Positions 20,253 to 27,642 of a stretch of 30,090 nucleotides of DNA are shown here, one piece after another. The notes beneath the pieces are model-generated. The model saw nothing but the letters and a program-made list of their open reading frames with translations. It had not been told where the DNA came from and ran no database searches. Source of the DNA: JACQLN01 sp049274895. Lineage in GTDB: Bacteria > Patescibacteriota > Minisyncoccia > JACQLN01. The DNA lies in NCBI GenBank assembly GCA_049274895.1, contig JBASTM010000004.1:1-30090 (forward strand), read 5' to 3'. Within the stretch, counting starts at the first letter, position 1. Every line of letters begins with the position of its first letter. The position numbers were made by a program, and so were the translations under genes.

Positions 20253-21151
20253 TTTTTAGACTTAAAGAAAGCAAAAAACAAAATTACGGCTCCCAGCATT
20301 ATACCGATGATTATCCAAAAGTCATATGGCCGCCCGGCAATGGGTGTGGTTATGGTGTTCATGCTGAAAATGTTGGCGAGTAGCGTCAACGGGAAAGTTA
20401 CGAAAGCCATTATGGTGAGCACTTTCATAATTTCTCCGGTTTGGTGATCCAACAGCGAGGCGTTGGTGGTTTGCAGGCCTTCTATACTTTCGCGGTTATT
20501 TTCGGCTTGATTCAGAACGCGGCGGTGTTCGCCCAAAAGGTCGATCAAATACGGCCGGGCTTTGATTTCGAACGAATCAGCCCGGGCGAGCAAGCTTTCC
20601 AAGACTGTGCTTTGCGGCCGGAAGGTGCGCAGAAAATTAAGTACGTCGGAGCGGGCCAGCGACAGAGCCAAAAGCATTTCTTTATGGCGCCCGGCAAAAA
20701 TAGCTTCTTCGATAGCGTCTATTTTTTCGTCCATGTGATCCAACTGGCGCAGTGAAAAAGAGTACATTTCTTTAATCAGGTAATAAAAAAGGTAGAGGCT
20801 GTCTTTAGCCAAAATATCGCCTCTGGCAGCCGCGGCTGATTTGCATTTTTTTAAGAAGTCCTCCAAAGGTTCCAAAGCTTCGTATCTAACCGAAATTAAA
20901 GTGTCGGGTGTAAGGATAAAATCAACCTCCACCGGCTCGGATACTTTTTTGGCCGGCTTGAAAACAGGAAAGTGCAAAACCAAATAAACGTAGCCGTTAT
21001 GATCTTCGGCCTGCGAACGCACCGTGGGTTTGGCCAAGGCCTCCAAAATTAAAGGATGGACGCTGTAATTTTCGGCGAGATAGCGCAATTCCTTGGGCGA
21101 AGGATTTTTAATATCCAGCCAAGTCACGTTGGGGGATTTAATGGTGGTCAT
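20243..21151 (-). CDS. corA: CorA-family divalent metal ion channel
   Basis: 302 residues: a cytoplasmic alpha/beta domain, a long helix, and two C-terminal membrane segments (VLTIMAFVTFPLTLLANIF and FWIIIGIMLGAVILFFAFF) ending in a basic KSKKWL tail. The pore-end signature GMN of CorA reads S263-M-N265 (IFSMNT), an unusual change at a usually invariant position. CorA pentamers carry Mg2+ or Co2+ down the electrochemical gradient. It is first in the corA-cysS-dnaB-recR unit, with a possible extended -10 promoter about 46 nt upstream. Confidence 0.9.
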   Translation of the reverse strand: MTTIKSPNVTWLDIKNPSPKELRYLAENYSVHPLILEALAKPTVRSQAEDHNGYVYLVLHFPVFKPAKKVSEPVEVDFILTPDTLISVRYEALEPLEDFLKKCKSAAAARGDILAKDSLYLFYYLIKEMYSFSLRQLDHMDEKIDAIEEAIFAGRHKEMLLALSLARSDVLNFLRTFRPQSTVLESLLARADSFEIKARPYLIDLLGEHRRVLNQAENNRESIEGLQTTNASLLDHQTGEIMKVLTIMAFVTFPLTLLANIFSMNTITTPIAGRPYDFWIIIGIMLGAVILFFAFFKSKKWL

Positions 21152-21196
21152 TTAATCAGCTTTTAGCTTTTAGGACATTAGCTTTCTAGTAATTAG

Positions 21197-21205
21197 ATTA
21201 TATCA
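21197..21205 (-). promoter_or_regulatory. Extended -10 promoter for the corA operon
   Basis: On the minus strand TGATATAAT (TGN plus consensus -10), with no good -35. A transcript from here would have a leader of about 40 nt consisting of TAGC/TTTTAG repeats. Confidence 0.5.
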
Positions 21206-21277
21206 AATATTTGGAAAATTGTTTATGCAAAAGTTATTGTTAACACCCCGCAGACGATCGTTGTGAGTTTGTTAACA

Positions 21278-21312
21278 ATAAAATCCCGCACATAACTTTT
21301 TATGTGCGGGAT
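21278..21312 (-). terminator. Terminator of the 71-aa gene
   Basis: A perfect 13-bp stem, ATCCCGCACATAA (21283-21295) with TTATGTGCGGGAT (21300-21312) and a 4-nt loop, then on the minus strand a T-rich tail (TTTATTG). It lies just after the stop at 21321. Confidence 0.9.
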
Positions 21313-21320
21313 GGGTCGGT

Positions 21321-21536
21321 TTATGGAGTAAGCTCTAGCCGTTCGGAGGCGAGAGCTCGTGTAGGTGAATTGGGGTGAGCCAGATCCCGCACGATTTTTA
21401 GTTGCTCTCTGGTGCTGGCTTTGTCCATCATAGCCACGAGTGCCAGAACTTTTACACCCGGATTCCAGGAATCTAGAAAACGTCTGTGACATTCTTCAAA
21501 TGTCTTAGTGGAGAATTCCTTGGATACGGACGGCAT
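21321..21536 (-). CDS. Small helical protein of unknown function (71 aa)
   Basis: 71 residues beginning MPSVSKEFSTKTFEECHRRF. It has a full expression cassette: promoter TTGACA-N17-TATTAT, Shine-Dalgarno AAGGAGGT 7 nt before the ATG, and a 13-bp terminator. The second half (VLALVAMMDKASTREQLKIVRDLAHPNSPTRALASERLEL) reads like a pair of amphipathic helices resembling a single HEAT-type repeat; that is only a shape impression. No family recognised. It is a stand-alone gene, probably well expressed. Confidence 0.75.
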   Translation of the reverse strand: MPSVSKEFSTKTFEECHRRFLDSWNPGVKVLALVAMMDKASTREQLKIVRDLAHPNSPTRALASERLELTP

Positions 21537-21589
21537 ATTTATACCTCCTTATGATAAGTGTAAAGAGCTTTCTGTTTCAGGATTATACC

Positions 21590-21618
21590 ATAATATAATG
21601 TATTATACATGGTGTCAA
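21590..21618 (-). promoter_or_regulatory. Sigma-70-type promoter of the 71-aa gene
   Basis: On the minus strand TTGACA (21618-21613), 17 nt, TATTAT (21595-21590). An alternative -10 TATAAT lies further down (about 21588-21583). Leader about 45 nt before the ATG at 21536. Confidence 0.8.
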
Positions 21619-21737
21619 GCCCATGTTATGGTTCAATACCTTCGCACCACCCTAGGGCTAGAATGGTATGTATATGCCCTACACTTCAAATCCGCATATG
21701 CCCGCTGTGCGGCGAGATGCGGTGCGATTGAAATGAC

Positions 21738-21752
21738 TGAAGTCGGACTTCA
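21738..21752. repeat. Short palindrome TGAAGTC-G-GACTTCA
   Basis: A perfect 7-bp inverted repeat with a single central base, with outer ATTGAA/TTCAAT bases also partly complementary. It lies in the 240-bp stretch (21540-21777) that otherwise holds only the promoter of the 71-aa gene. It could be a solitary REP-like unit or an operator. Confidence 0.4.
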
Positions 21753-21777
21753 ATCAGACAAGTGAGGACGGTTGGGT

Positions 21778-21882
21778 TTATTTATTTCTGTTGCGCAGGG
21801 TGGGGTAAACCAAAATCGCGACAGTGAGGAGCACTATAGCGCCTATTAAATAGAAAAATTTTATACCTTCAAGAGCATTCAT
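21778..21882 (-). CDS. 34-residue membrane microprotein
   Basis: ATG at 21882, TAA at 21780-21778. The peptide runs MNALEGIKFFYLIGAIVLL, then TVAILVYPTLRNRNK: an acidic start, one membrane helix (about residues 8-26) and a basic end, the expected N-out topology. A promoter (TTGACG-N16-TAGAAT) lies 28 nt upstream. No good Shine-Dalgarno is visible, so translation is less certain than transcription. Not recognised. Confidence 0.5.
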   Translation of the reverse strand: MNALEGIKFFYLIGAIVLLTVAILVYPTLRNRNK

Positions 21883-21909
21883 AGATTTGATCTTTTAACT
21901 ATTCTTTTT

Positions 21910-21937
21910 ATTCTATCAAAAGCATTTTTGCCGTCAA
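21910..21937 (-). promoter_or_regulatory. Promoter for the 34-aa microprotein
   Basis: Minus strand: TTGACG (21937-21932), 16-nt spacer, TAGAAT (21915-21910). It is divergent from the hrcA promoter about 100 bp away. Confidence 0.6.
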
Positions 21938-22024
21938 GCGATTCTAAAAATAAAAACTATATAATCACCTCAACAATCAAAATCGGTTTAATCCTAAAGC
22001 AACTGGCCAAGTTCTACTACGGGG

Positions 22025-22051
22025 TTATCACTCTTGACGATGGAGTGATAA
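22025..22051. promoter_or_regulatory. CIRCE operator (HrcA binding site)
   Basis: TTATCACTC-N9-GAGTGATAA: a perfect 9-9-9 inverted repeat, extended by GG/CC outside (22023-22053). The classic CIRCE is TTAGCACTC-N9-GAGTGCTAA, so the one change (G to T) is compensated in the other arm. HrcA is encoded immediately downstream, giving autoregulated heat-shock control. Confidence 0.95.
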
Positions 22052-22062
22052 CCAGCTAGGAT
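22034..22062 (+). promoter_or_regulatory. Promoter of hrcA-grpE-dnaK-dnaJ, overlapped by CIRCE
   Basis: TTGACG (22034-22039) fills the CIRCE spacer, then 17 nt, then TAGGAT (22057-22062). HrcA bound to CIRCE would cover the -35. The predicted transcript would start about 3 nt before the ATG at 22072, so it would be nearly leaderless. Alternatively AGGA at 22058-22061 is a Shine-Dalgarno and the real promoter lies upstream. Confidence 0.65.
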
Positions 22063-22071
22063 GGTATTCGT

Positions 22072-22830
22072 ATGCCGATCACCGACCGCCAAAAAGGCAT
22101 TCTTTGGGCCGTTATCGAAAAGTATACCCAAGGTGCCGAGCCAGTGAGCTCTAAGGCGCTGGCTCGCCAGCGCGGTTTTAACATTGGCGCGCCCATGATC
22201 CGCAAAGAGATGAATCGTTTGGAACTGGATGGTTTTTTGATTTCTCCGCACACTTCGGCCGGGCGCGTGCCTACCGACAAGGCCTACCGGCTCTACATTC
22301 AAGGGCAATTGGACAACTCTAATGATAAAGCCAGCAACATTGGGAAGGCCGATAAAACAGGATTAACGCCCAAAGAAACGGAAAAGGTGGCCGTTTCTTT
22401 GCAGAAAAAATGGCCGGACGAACAATCTTTACTTAAAGAAATATCACGCTTGGCTTCGGAAATATCCAAAGAACTCTCCATCGCCGGCGCGGCCGGCGGC
22501 GAAAATTTAAGTATTTTTGGTTTTTCCAACTTGATAGGCGAACCGGAATTTTCCAGTCTCGCCAAAGTGAGCCAGCTGATGCATTTTATGGATAATATGG
22601 ACCATTGCTTCCATTCGCTTTGGGATAAATTGATGTATGAGAACCTCCAAGTTTTCATAGGCGACGAGAATCCCATAAAAGAAATAGACGAGATCACTTT
22701 AATAACCGGCAAATATCAGCTGCCCGACGGCGACGACGGTTTCATATTCATCATCGGGCCCAAAAGAATGAACTACCGGCGCAATATGGCGCTAGTGGAA
22801 CATATAAATGAAGTAATTAGTAGTTTGTAA
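22072..22830 (+). CDS. hrcA: Heat-inducible transcription repressor HrcA (short form)
   Basis: 252 residues. N-terminal winged helix-turn-helix (ITDRQKGILWAVIEKYTQGAEPVSSKALARQ; PMIRKEMNRLELDGFLISPHTSAGRVPTDKAYR) is canonical. The C-terminal sensor domain is short; B. subtilis HrcA is about 340. The ending (FIFIIGPKRMNYRRNMALVEHINEVISSL) matches the family's end. HrcA represses CIRCE-bearing operons and needs the GroE chaperonin to fold in other bacteria. First of four genes; grpE follows after 9 bp. Confidence 0.93.
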   Translation: MPITDRQKGILWAVIEKYTQGAEPVSSKALARQRGFNIGAPMIRKEMNRLELDGFLISPHTSAGRVPTDKAYRLYIQGQLDNSNDKASNIGKADKTGLTPKETEKVAVSLQKKWPDEQSLLKEISRLASEISKELSIAGAAGGENLSIFGFSNLIGEPEFSSLAKVSQLMHFMDNMDHCFHSLWDKLMYENLQVFIGDENPIKEIDEITLITGKYQLPDGDDGFIFIIGPKRMNYRRNMALVEHINEVISSL

Positions 22831-22839
22831 TTAGTAATT

Positions 22840-23289
22840 ATGGAAGAAGAAAAACAACAACAATTAGAAGAAAAACTGGCTTTAGCCGAAAAAGAGCGTG
22901 ACGAATACCTAAACGGCTGGAAACGGGCCAAGGCGGATTTAATAAACTCCAAAAGGGAGTTTGGGGATCAGCTTAAAAATATAAACGATTTTGCCAAGAC
23001 AGAGTTTATTAAACAGTTTTTGCCGGTGCTGGATGCTCTGGCCGCGGCCGGAGAGATAGCCGGTTGGCAGGCGATCAGAAAACTGGCGGCCGACGTGCTG
23101 GTTAAGAACGGTGTAGAGGAAATAGCGGCGCTGGGGCAGACGTTTGATCCGGTATGTCACGAAGCCGTGGGTGAGGCCGAGGGGGAGGAGGGCCGTGTGG
23201 TGGCGGTGCTACAGACAGGTTATAAAGTCAACGGTCAGATTATTAGGGCAGCCAAGGTTAAAGTAGGGAAAAATAATTTTAATAAATAA
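22840..23289 (+). CDS. grpE: Nucleotide exchange factor GrpE
   Basis: 149 residues. Charged N-terminal coiled coil (EEEKQQQLEEKLALAEKERDEYLNGWKRAKADLINSKRE) followed by the GrpE body: FIKQFLPVLDALAAA, GVEEIAALGQTFDPVCHEAVGEAEG and GYKVNGQIIRAAKVKVGK. It releases ADP from DnaK. It is shorter than E. coli GrpE (197) because the N-terminal extension is missing. Four bp separate it from dnaK. Confidence 0.95.
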   Translation: MEEEKQQQLEEKLALAEKERDEYLNGWKRAKADLINSKREFGDQLKNINDFAKTEFIKQFLPVLDALAAAGEIAGWQAIRKLAADVLVKNGVEEIAALGQTFDPVCHEAVGEAEGEEGRVVAVLQTGYKVNGQIIRAAKVKVGKNNFNK

Positions 23290-23293
23290 AAAT

Positions 23294-25198
23294 ATGGCAA
23301 AAATAATCGGAATAGATTTAGGCACTACCAACTCCGCCGTGGCGGTGGTGGAGGGCGGCGAGCCCAAGATTGTGGAAAATAAAGAGGGCAACCGGACCAC
23401 GCCTTCGGTGGTGGCCGTGCAAAAAGGCGGCGAGCGGGTGGTTGGCCTTTTGGCCAAAAGGCAGGCCGTGACCAACAACCAGAACACCCTATTTTCGGTT
23501 AAACGTTTGATGGGCCGCCGTTTTGACGAGGCCGAGGTTCAGCGCGACAAAAAGTTTTTGCCTTACGAGATCCGCGCGGCCGGCGACGGCTCGGTGGAAA
23601 TAAAAATGCAAGATCGCTGGTACAAGCCCCAGGAAATCTCGGCTATGGTTTTGCAAAAACTAAAGCACGATGCCGAAGATAAGCTCGGCGGAAAAATCAC
23701 CGAGGCGGTCATAACCGTGCCGGCTTATTTTAACGATGCCCAAAGGAAGGCCACTAAGGAAGCCGGCGAGATTGCCGGTTTAATCGTGAAAAGAATCTTA
23801 AACGAGCCCACCGCGGCCGCGTTGGCGTATGGTTTTGGTAAGTCTTCGGCTGGCGTCGGGGCTCTTCGGGAAGAGAAGATAGTGGTCTACGATTTCGGCG
23901 GCGGCACGTTTGATGTTTCGGTTTTGGAGGTTTCGGCAAGCACGGTGGAGGTAAAAGCGGTGGGCGGCGACACCCATCTGGGCGGCGATGATTTTGACCA
24001 GAAAATAATCCATTACCTTATAGACGAGTTTAGGAAAGATCAGGGTATAGATTTAGCCAAAGACGCTCTCGCTCTTCAACGTCTGAAAGAGGCGGCCGAG
24101 AAAGCCAAGCATGAATTATCAAGCACTCTGGAAACGGAAATCAACATTCCTTTCATCACCACGGATGTTAACGGCCCCAAACACTTCTTGATGCGTTTCA
24201 ATAGGTCCAAACTGGAGGATTTGGTGCGGGTAGAAATAGACCGCTCGGTTGAAATTACCCGAAAAACCGTGGCTGATTCCGGCTTTAAGCTTTCCGACAT
24301 CCACGAGGTTATTCTGGTGGGCGGGCAGACCAGGATGCCGGCTATAGAGGAAGCCGTCAAAAAACTTTTCGGCAAGGAGCCGCACAAAAACATCAACCCC
24401 GACGAAGTGGTGGCTTTGGGCGCGGCGGTGCAGGCCGGAATTTTGCAGGGCGATGTCAAAGACGTGTTGTTGTTGGATGTGACTCCCTTGTCGCTTGGTT
24501 TGGAAACGTTGGGCGGCGTGATGACGGTGCTGATAGGCAAAAACACCACCATACCCACGGCTAAATCCCAAATATTTTCCACCGCGGCCGACAGCCAGCC
24601 GCAGGTGGAAATTCACGTTTTGCAGGGCGAGCGCCCTATGGCCGCCGACAATAAAACTTTGGGCCGGTTTATTTTGGACGGTTTGCCTCCGGCGCCGCGG
24701 GGCGTGCCTCAAATAGAAGTTACTTTTGACATTGATGCTAACGGCATTCTTTCGGTTTCGGCCAAAGACAAAGCCACCGGCAAAGTGCAATCCATCCGCA
24801 TCGAGGGTTCCTCGGGGCTGTCTAAAGACGAAATTGAACGGATGAAAAAAGAAGCCGAAATTCACGCCCAGGCAGACGCTCAAAAAAAGGAAATTTCGGA
24901 GTCTAAAATTATGGCGGAAACTTTGATCTATTCTACAGAGAAAACTCTGCGTGATCTTGGTGATAAAGTCCCGTCCGACGTAAAAAAAGAACTAGAGGAA
25001 AAATTAGAGGACTTAAAAAAAATTAAAGACTCGTCCGATGTGGCGGCATTAAAATCAAAAACGGAAGCTTTAAGCCAAGCCATCCAGAAAATCGGCGCGG
25101 ATTTGTATAAGCAGGCGGATCAGGCGGCGGATTCAGCTCCGGATAAAAAATCGGATGACGGTGAAAAACCGCAGGAAGGGGAGTTTAAGGAAAAATAA
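23294..25198 (+). CDS. dnaK: Hsp70 chaperone DnaK
   Basis: 634 residues. Actin-like ATPase domain with IIGIDLGTTNSAVAV, VYDFGGGTFDVSVLEV and GGDTHLGGDDFDQ; substrate domain with DVTPLSLGLETLGGVMTVLI; helical lid and a charged tail (DKKSDDGEKPQEGEFKEK) lacking EEVD, as normal in bacteria. The ATPase domain contains the segment around VKRLMGRRFDEAEVQRDKKFLP, the insertion seen in most non-Firmicute DnaKs. Cytoplasmic ATP-driven folding with DnaJ and GrpE, regulated here by HrcA/CIRCE. Confidence 0.98.
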   Translation: MAKIIGIDLGTTNSAVAVVEGGEPKIVENKEGNRTTPSVVAVQKGGERVVGLLAKRQAVTNNQNTLFSVKRLMGRRFDEAEVQRDKKFLPYEIRAAGDGSVEIKMQDRWYKPQEISAMVLQKLKHDAEDKLGGKITEAVITVPAYFNDAQRKATKEAGEIAGLIVKRILNEPTAAALAYGFGKSSAGVGALREEKIVVYDFGGGTFDVSVLEVSASTVEVKAVGGDTHLGGDDFDQKIIHYLIDEFRKDQGIDLAKDALALQRLKEAAEKAKHELSSTLETEINIPFITTDVNGPKHFLMRFNRSKLEDLVRVEIDRSVEITRKTVADSGFKLSDIHEVILVGGQTRMPAIEEAVKKLFGKEPHKNINPDEVVALGAAVQAGILQGDVKDVLLLDVTPLSLGLETLGGVMTVLIGKNTTIPTAKSQIFSTAADSQPQVEIHVLQGERPMAADNKTLGRFILDGLPPAPRGVPQIEVTFDIDANGILSVSAKDKATGKVQSIRIEGSSGLSKDEIERMKKEAEIHAQADAQKKEISESKIMAETLIYSTEKTLRDLGDKVPSDVKKELEEKLEDLKKIKDSSDVAALKSKTEALSQAIQKIGADLYKQADQAADSAPDKKSDDGEKPQEGEFKEK

Positions 25199-25290
25199 AA
25201 TCTCAAAAATTAAATCTCAAATCTAAATCTTAAAATTCAAAGCTTTTACTTTTGAGATGCATTTTTGAGATTTGAGATTTTAATTTTGAA
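25199..25290. repeat. Inverted, 7-nt periodic repeat between dnaK and dnaJ
   Basis: The left arm has AAATCTC/AAATCTT/AAAATTC units of period about 7. The right arm has the complementary TTGAGAT/TTTAATT/TTGAAAT units. Together they make a long A/T-rich imperfect hairpin filling the 94-bp gap. It may attenuate or stabilise the dnaK message relative to dnaJ. Confidence 0.65.
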
Positions 25291-25292
25291 AT

Positions 25293-26363
25293 ATGGCTAA
25301 AGACTACTACAACATCCTCGGCGTTAACAAAACCGCCTCGCACGACGAAATCAAAAAGGCCTACCGCGATAAGGCCCATAAGTTTCATCCCGACAAATCG
25401 GGCGGCGATGAGGCCAAATTTAAAGAGATAAACGAGGCCTATCAAGTTTTAGGCAACCCCGATAAGCGATCGCAGTATGATCGTTTCGGCAGCGCCGAGG
25501 GCTTTGGGCCGCCGGGCGGCCCAGCCGGTTTTGATTTTTCCAATTTTGATTTTGGCAATGTGGATTTTGATTTAGGCGATATTTTTAGCGACTTTTTCGG
25601 CGGCGGCGAAGGCCGCCGCGGCTCGGGCCGGCGGGCGGCCCAGCGGGGTCGGGATATTGGAGTTACCATAGAAATAACTTTGGAAGAAGCTTTTAGGGGT
25701 TTGGTTAAAGAGATAGAATTAAAAAAACTGGCGAAGTGTCTTAGGTGCAAAGACGACGGCACCGAACCCGGCACGGGCAAAATAAACTGCAAAAGTTGCG
25801 GCGGTTTGGGCGAGCTTAAAAAAACACAGCGGACTTTTTTTGGCGTATTTTCGCAAACGGCCATTTGCCCGGTCTGCCGCGGCGAGGGCCAATACCCGGA
25901 ACAAGCCTGCAAAGATTGCGCCGGCGAAGGCCGAATAAGGAAAATGGAAAAAATATCCCTGCCCATACCGGCCGGCATAGAATCGGGCGGCATTTTGCGC
26001 ATCGGCGGCAAAGGCGAGGAGGGCATCCGCGGCGGCGAAGCCGGCGATTTGGAAATCAGGGTCAACATTAAACGGCACGAGATTTTTGAGCGCGACGGCG
26101 CCGATTTGTACAGCGAACTTGCGGTTTCGTTCGTAACCGCCTCTTTGGGCGGCAATGCGGAAGTCAAGACCATAGACGGCCGGGTGGACTTAAAAATTCC
26201 GGCCGGCGCCGAGTCGGGCGCGCTCTTTAAGCTGGCCGGCAAAGGCATGCCTTATTCGGCTTCGCGCCGGGGCGACCATTATGTGGAAGTCTACATCCGC
26301 ACGCCCAAAAAACTTTCGGGCAAAGCCAAAAAAGCGCTGGAAGACATCGCCAACGAACTTTAG
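25293..26363 (+). CDS. dnaJ: Hsp40 co-chaperone DnaJ
   Basis: 356 residues. J domain with H32-P-D34, a Gly/Phe-rich linker (FDFSNFDFGNVDFD, then GGGEGRRGSG), a zinc-finger domain and the C-terminal beta-barrel domains. The four zinc motifs are C149-x2-C152, C166-x2-C169 (CKSCGGLG), C192-x2-C195 (CPVCRGEG) and C206-x2-C209 (CKDCAGEG); the first lacks the usual GxG (CLRCKDDG). Only three residues separate motifs 3 and 4 from the expected pattern, so the finger should fold. It stimulates DnaK ATPase and delivers substrates. Last gene of the heat-shock operon. Confidence 0.96.
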   Translation: MAKDYYNILGVNKTASHDEIKKAYRDKAHKFHPDKSGGDEAKFKEINEAYQVLGNPDKRSQYDRFGSAEGFGPPGGPAGFDFSNFDFGNVDFDLGDIFSDFFGGGEGRRGSGRRAAQRGRDIGVTIEITLEEAFRGLVKEIELKKLAKCLRCKDDGTEPGTGKINCKSCGGLGELKKTQRTFFGVFSQTAICPVCRGEGQYPEQACKDCAGEGRIRKMEKISLPIPAGIESGGILRIGGKGEEGIRGGEAGDLEIRVNIKRHEIFERDGADLYSELAVSFVTASLGGNAEVKTIDGRVDLKIPAGAESGALFKLAGKGMPYSASRRGDHYVEVYIRTPKKLSGKAKKALEDIANEL

Positions 26364-26493
26364 GCCGGTTGCGGTTTTAGATGTAGTTTGGTAGGTTTGG
26401 AAACAAGTGCGTGGGATAGCAATAGACTGCCTGCCCGTACCTTAACAATTCATCGGATAAACTTCACCCACTCTCAAGAGAAAGGCGGCGTCC

Positions 26494-27513
26494 ATGAAGC
26501 TCGTTCCGTTTGACGAGATTGGGGCATATCTTGACGATATCGCGGATTCCGAACCTCTCACTAGAGAGGAGGAAGCGGCGCTGGCCGCGCGGATTGCGGC
26601 GGGCGATATTGACGCCCGCAACGAATTGGTTAAAGCCAATTTGAGGTTCGCGGTGAGCGTGGCCATGAAGTACCAGAACCGCGGCCTGACCCTGGCCGAG
26701 CTTATCAGCGCCGGTAACCTGGGGCTTATCACCGCGGCTGATCGGTTTGACGGTACGCGCGGCTTCAAGTTCATTTCGTACGCCGTGTGGTGGATTAGGC
26801 AAGCTATTCAGCAAGCGCTGGCCGAGGACAGCCGCGCGATCCGTGTGCCGGTGAACAAGATCGCACTGTTTAACCGCATCGCGAGATCCTTTGTACGTTT
26901 ACAGAAAGCAGGCGTAGCTAATCCGGGAACCCAAGAGATTGCCGATGACTTGGGTGAAAAAGAAGATGAGGTCATCTTGGCCATCACCTCGAACTCTCCG
27001 ATCAGCTCCTCGGATGATTCGTATCTGGGGAGTTCCAGCGGTAAAGCCTCGAATATGGGTGAGGGTCAGCCCACCCTGTTGGAGATGTCTCCGGATGAGT
27101 CTTCTCTATCGCCGGATGATTCCCTGGCGTGCTCGGAGTTACAAGCCCAAGTCCAAGCCGCGCTGGAATGTTTGGACGAACGGGAGGCCCTGATTCTGAA
27201 GCGCTACTTTGGCCTTGACGGCCAAGAGCCCCTGACGCTTGAGGCTATCGGCCAAGCCATAGGGCTTACTCGCGAGCGGGTGCGGCAGTTGAAGGAGCGA
27301 GCGCTCCACAATCTGCGCTACCCCTCGAAGACAGGCCTCTTGGTCTCGCTGATTGGAGGCGATGAAGCCGTTCGGCTGAAGGCGGCAACAGAGCTCCGAG
27401 GGAGATACGTTGCGGCTCGCCAGAAGGCCCAAAAGAAAATCTATACTTCCCGCGGAAGTCGCAGTTCTTTACAGTTATCGCGCGGGAGGCCGCGGTCCGC
27501 GCAAAAGCAGTAA
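26494..27513 (+). CDS. rpoD: Primary (sigma-70 family) RNA polymerase sigma factor
   Basis: 339 residues. Region 1.2 (DEIGAYLDDIADSEPLTREEEAALAARI), region 2 (ARNELVKANLRFAVSVAMKY, LISAGNLGLITAADRFD, FKFISYAVWWIRQAI), region 3 (IRVPVNKIALFNRIARSF, PGTQEIADDLG) and region 4 with LTLEAIGQAIGLTRERVRQLKERAL. No region 1.1. A serine-rich, acidic linker of about 50 residues joins regions 3 and 4, and a basic tail of about 55 residues (KKIYTSRGSRSSLQLSRGRPRSAQKQ at its end) follows region 4. Shine-Dalgarno AAGG lies 8 nt upstream. A stand-alone gene with its own terminator. The consensus-like promoters in this window fit such a sigma. Confidence 0.92.
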   Translation: MKLVPFDEIGAYLDDIADSEPLTREEEAALAARIAAGDIDARNELVKANLRFAVSVAMKYQNRGLTLAELISAGNLGLITAADRFDGTRGFKFISYAVWWIRQAIQQALAEDSRAIRVPVNKIALFNRIARSFVRLQKAGVANPGTQEIADDLGEKEDEVILAITSNSPISSSDDSYLGSSSGKASNMGEGQPTLLEMSPDESSLSPDDSLACSELQAQVQAALECLDEREALILKRYFGLDGQEPLTLEAIGQAIGLTRERVRQLKERALHNLRYPSKTGLLVSLIGGDEAVRLKAATELRGRYVAARQKAQKKIYTSRGSRSSLQLSRGRPRSAQKQ

Positions 27514-27548
27514 ACCAATGTAACCTGCCGAGCGCAGGAGCATCGTTA

Positions 27549-27584
27549 CCCCCGGAATCTCGCGATTCCGGGGGATTTTATTTT
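27549..27584 (+). terminator. Rho-independent terminator of rpoD
   Basis: CCCCCGGAATC and GATTCCGGGGG form a perfect 11-bp stem with a TCGC loop, followed by ATTTTATTTT. Confidence 0.93.
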
Positions 27585-27630
27585 CACCTATACGATACCT
27601 TGTGAGTCGAGGGATTACCTTGTTTTATAG

Positions 27631-27636
27631 TATAAT
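27631..27636 (+). promoter_or_regulatory. -10 element placed for a leaderless transcript
   Basis: A consensus TATAAT lies 6 nt before the ATG at 27643, so the start point would fall at or next to the A of the ATG. No Shine-Dalgarno is present and no good -35 is visible. Confidence 0.55.
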
Positions 27637-27642
27637 TGTTTT

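Noticed and set aside
21508..21765. Plus-strand 85-codon ORF
   Set aside because: It runs antisense through the start, Shine-Dalgarno and promoter of the 71-aa gene, has odd composition and no ribosome site.
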